Below, piece after piece: positions 4,094-5,309 of a stretch of 5,309 nucleotides of DNA. The notes under the pieces are model-generated. The model was not told the DNA's origin, searched no databases, and saw only the letters and a list, made by a program, of their open reading frames with translations. Numbering within the stretch: the stretch's first letter is position 1; each line of letters opens with the position of its first letter. The position numbers and the translations under genes were made by a program. Source of the stretch: Solobacterium sp. Lineage in GTDB: Bacteria > Bacillota_I > Bacilli_A > Erysipelotrichales > Erysipelotrichaceae. The stretch is from positions 1-5,309 of the forward strand of contig JAFWEA010000157.1 in the NCBI GenBank assembly GCA_017543005.1. Direction: 5' to 3'.

Positions 4094-5309
4094 TTAATCC
4101 AGAATGACGATGCGCCCTTCGATATGGGCATCCAGGCCCTGGTGCAGGGTCAGGTATTCCTCCACGATATTGTTTACGGAAGTGGCCACGACCCGCGGCT
4201 TCATGTTCTGCTTCACCTCTTCCAGCGGCACCCCGAGGAACTCATCAAAATTGGTATAGTGATAGTTCTGCAGGGCGATCTTCAGCCGCTGATCATCCTT
4301 GATGTCAGCCCCGTTGAAGCGCAATACATCGATATGATGCGTACTCTTGCGGTAGACGATGCGGATGCCGCGGGAGAACTGATAGAACTCCGTGTGGCCC
4401 TCCCAGGCCTCATCGCGCATGATGTGCTGGATCATGCGGCGGAACTGCGCGCCGGTCACCTCCACCATCCAGACCACGTCATCAAACGGGGTGTTCTCCA
4501 GCATGTCCTGGTATTCGACCAGCGGTCCGAGTTCCTTCTTGCGGATGGCCCCGGAGCCGAACATCATGATGTCGAAGCTGCTTTCATCCTGCATCAGATC
4601 CGCGTACAGGTTGCCCAGTTCCGTCTCCTGCTCACGGGCCGGATGGGTCAGCCTGCGGGCAAAGCGGGTGACAATCCGTTTGTACTTGGCATCGGTTACA
4701 CTCTGGTAATGGGCAATCAGCTCGGCCATGACCGGATCCGCCGGGGCGGTCCGCCAGTCGATCGGCACGCATTCCCAGTGATAGTCCGAAATGGTTCCGG
4801 TTTCCGTATCGATGGTCATGTCAAACCGGCCGATCTGCCCGGTGCCGGTATAGGCCTGCACAATCGGCACGCCGTTGACGATCTCCGGCTCGCTCATCAT
4901 CGTATGCGAGTGGGCCCCGATGATCATATCCACGCCCCAGCCCGGATCCAGCAGCCGCGCCAGCTTCCGGTCCGCCTCGATGCCGATGTGGGTCAGCAGG
5001 ATGGTCAGGTCCGTCTGGGTAGTGCGGTAATTGTCGCAGATCACGCCGACTTCCCGGGCCGCCTCCTCGACATCGAGGAAGGTCCCGATCACCTTTTCGG
5101 CTTTTGTCGAAGCCAGCACTTCCTCCGTCAGAATCCCGATGAACATGATGCGCATCCCGCCGACCTCCACGTTGATATACGGCCGGAACAGCCGGGTGTT
5201 GTTCAGGGTCACATAGAAATTCGCATTGATGATCGGGAATCTTGCGCACTTCTCCAGAAACAGCAGGTGCGCCAGGCCGTAATCCACTTCATGATTGCCG
5301 ACCGTGGTC
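4094..5309 (-). CDS. Metallophosphatase/5'-nucleotidase family protein, C-terminal part (N-terminus outside window)
   Basis: This is a two-domain hydrolase of the UshA/YunD type, expected to remove phosphate from nucleotides or related phosphoesters using a di-metal centre. The frame stays open to the window edge. The first visible residues, TTVGNHEVDYG, contain the GNHE metal motif, so the gene is cut inside its catalytic domain, and the GTG at 5287 is not a real start. In the 404 visible residues, N5 (GNHE), H107 (LLTHIG), and H133 and H135 (GAHSHT) are metal ligands of the family; the N-terminal Asp/His ligands lie off the window. The C-terminal 5'-nucleotidase domain begins near residue 205. 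It contains ETELGNLYADLM (228-239), GSGAIRK (251-257), FDDVVWMVEVTG (275-286), and FYQFSRGIRIVY (308-319), the usual substrate-stacking region. The C-terminus ends plainly in GRIVILD, with no LPxTG or membrane anchor. Signal peptide and compartment cannot be judged. Adding the missing ~75-80 residues gives ~480, close to B. subtilis YunD. Confidence 0.9.
   Translation of the reverse strand, partial: TTVGNHEVDYGLAHLLFLEKCARFPIINANFYVTLNNTRLFRPYINVEVGGMRIMFIGILTEEVLASTKAEKVIGTFLDVEEAAREVGVICDNYRTTQTDLTILLTHIGIEADRKLARLLDPGWGVDMIIGAHSHTMMSEPEIVNGVPIVQAYTGTGQIGRFDMTIDTETGTISDYHWECVPIDWRTAPADPVMAELIAHYQSVTDAKYKRIVTRFARRLTHPAREQETELGNLYADLMQDESSFDIMMFGSGAIRKKELGPLVEYQDMLENTPFDDVVWMVEVTGAQFRRMIQHIMRDEAWEGHTEFYQFSRGIRIVYRKSTHHIDVLRFNGADIKDDQRLKIALQNYHYTNFDEFLGVPLEEVKQNMKPRVVATSVNNIVEEYLTLHQGLDAHIEGRIVILD

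Noticed and set aside
4821..5249. A 142-codon minus-strand open frame inside the nucleotidase gene.
   Set aside because: It is a shifted frame, rich in Arg/Gly/Asp/His, overlapping the frame that carries the metal-binding motifs.

Overview
The window is 5.3 kb of compact, moderately GC-rich bacterial chromosome. Every supported gene lies on the minus strand, so transcription runs from right to left. A class B (Bacillus-type) RNase P RNA directly behind gpsB, and a pgsA-recA pair, point to Bacillota, in the Bacilli/Erysipelotrichia sphere. The lineage below that is a guess: the base composition is too GC-rich for a typical Bacillus, and a gut Erysipelotrichaceae-like organism is plausible but unproven. 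No mobile element, tRNA, CRISPR array or sign of recent transfer was seen.

In transcription order: (1) 5309-4094, the C-terminal ~404 residues of a two-domain metallophosphatase/5'-nucleotidase, whose N-terminus lies outside the window. (2) 4088-4026, a perfect 11-bp inverted repeat followed by an extended -10 promoter. (3) 4025-1894, a two-gene operon with a 4-base ATGA overlap, made of an ornithine-cyclodeaminase/mu-crystallin-family NAD(P)-dependent enzyme and then a class V PLP-dependent enzyme. (4) 1856-1097, a promoter, gpsB and rnpB, with rnpB starting only about 5 nt after the gpsB stop; an intrinsic terminator at 1094-1071 closes the unit. (5) 1052-1, a promoter, pgsA (phosphatidylglycerophosphate synthase) and the first 123 codons of recA, separated by 49 bp with no cinA between them.

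The housekeeping part links cell-wall synthesis control (GpsB), tRNA 5' maturation (RNase P), phospholipid synthesis (PgsA) and recombination (RecA). The accessory part is the pair of small-molecule enzymes. Both belong to well-known folds, but each lacks the signature residue of the best-known member: the reductase has Cys where ornithine cyclodeaminase has its catalytic Asp, and the PLP enzyme lacks the Cys-bearing loop of SufS-type desulfurases. Their translational coupling suggests consecutive steps on one amino-acid-derived substrate. This is the only part of the window with real potential to be an undescribed pathway.
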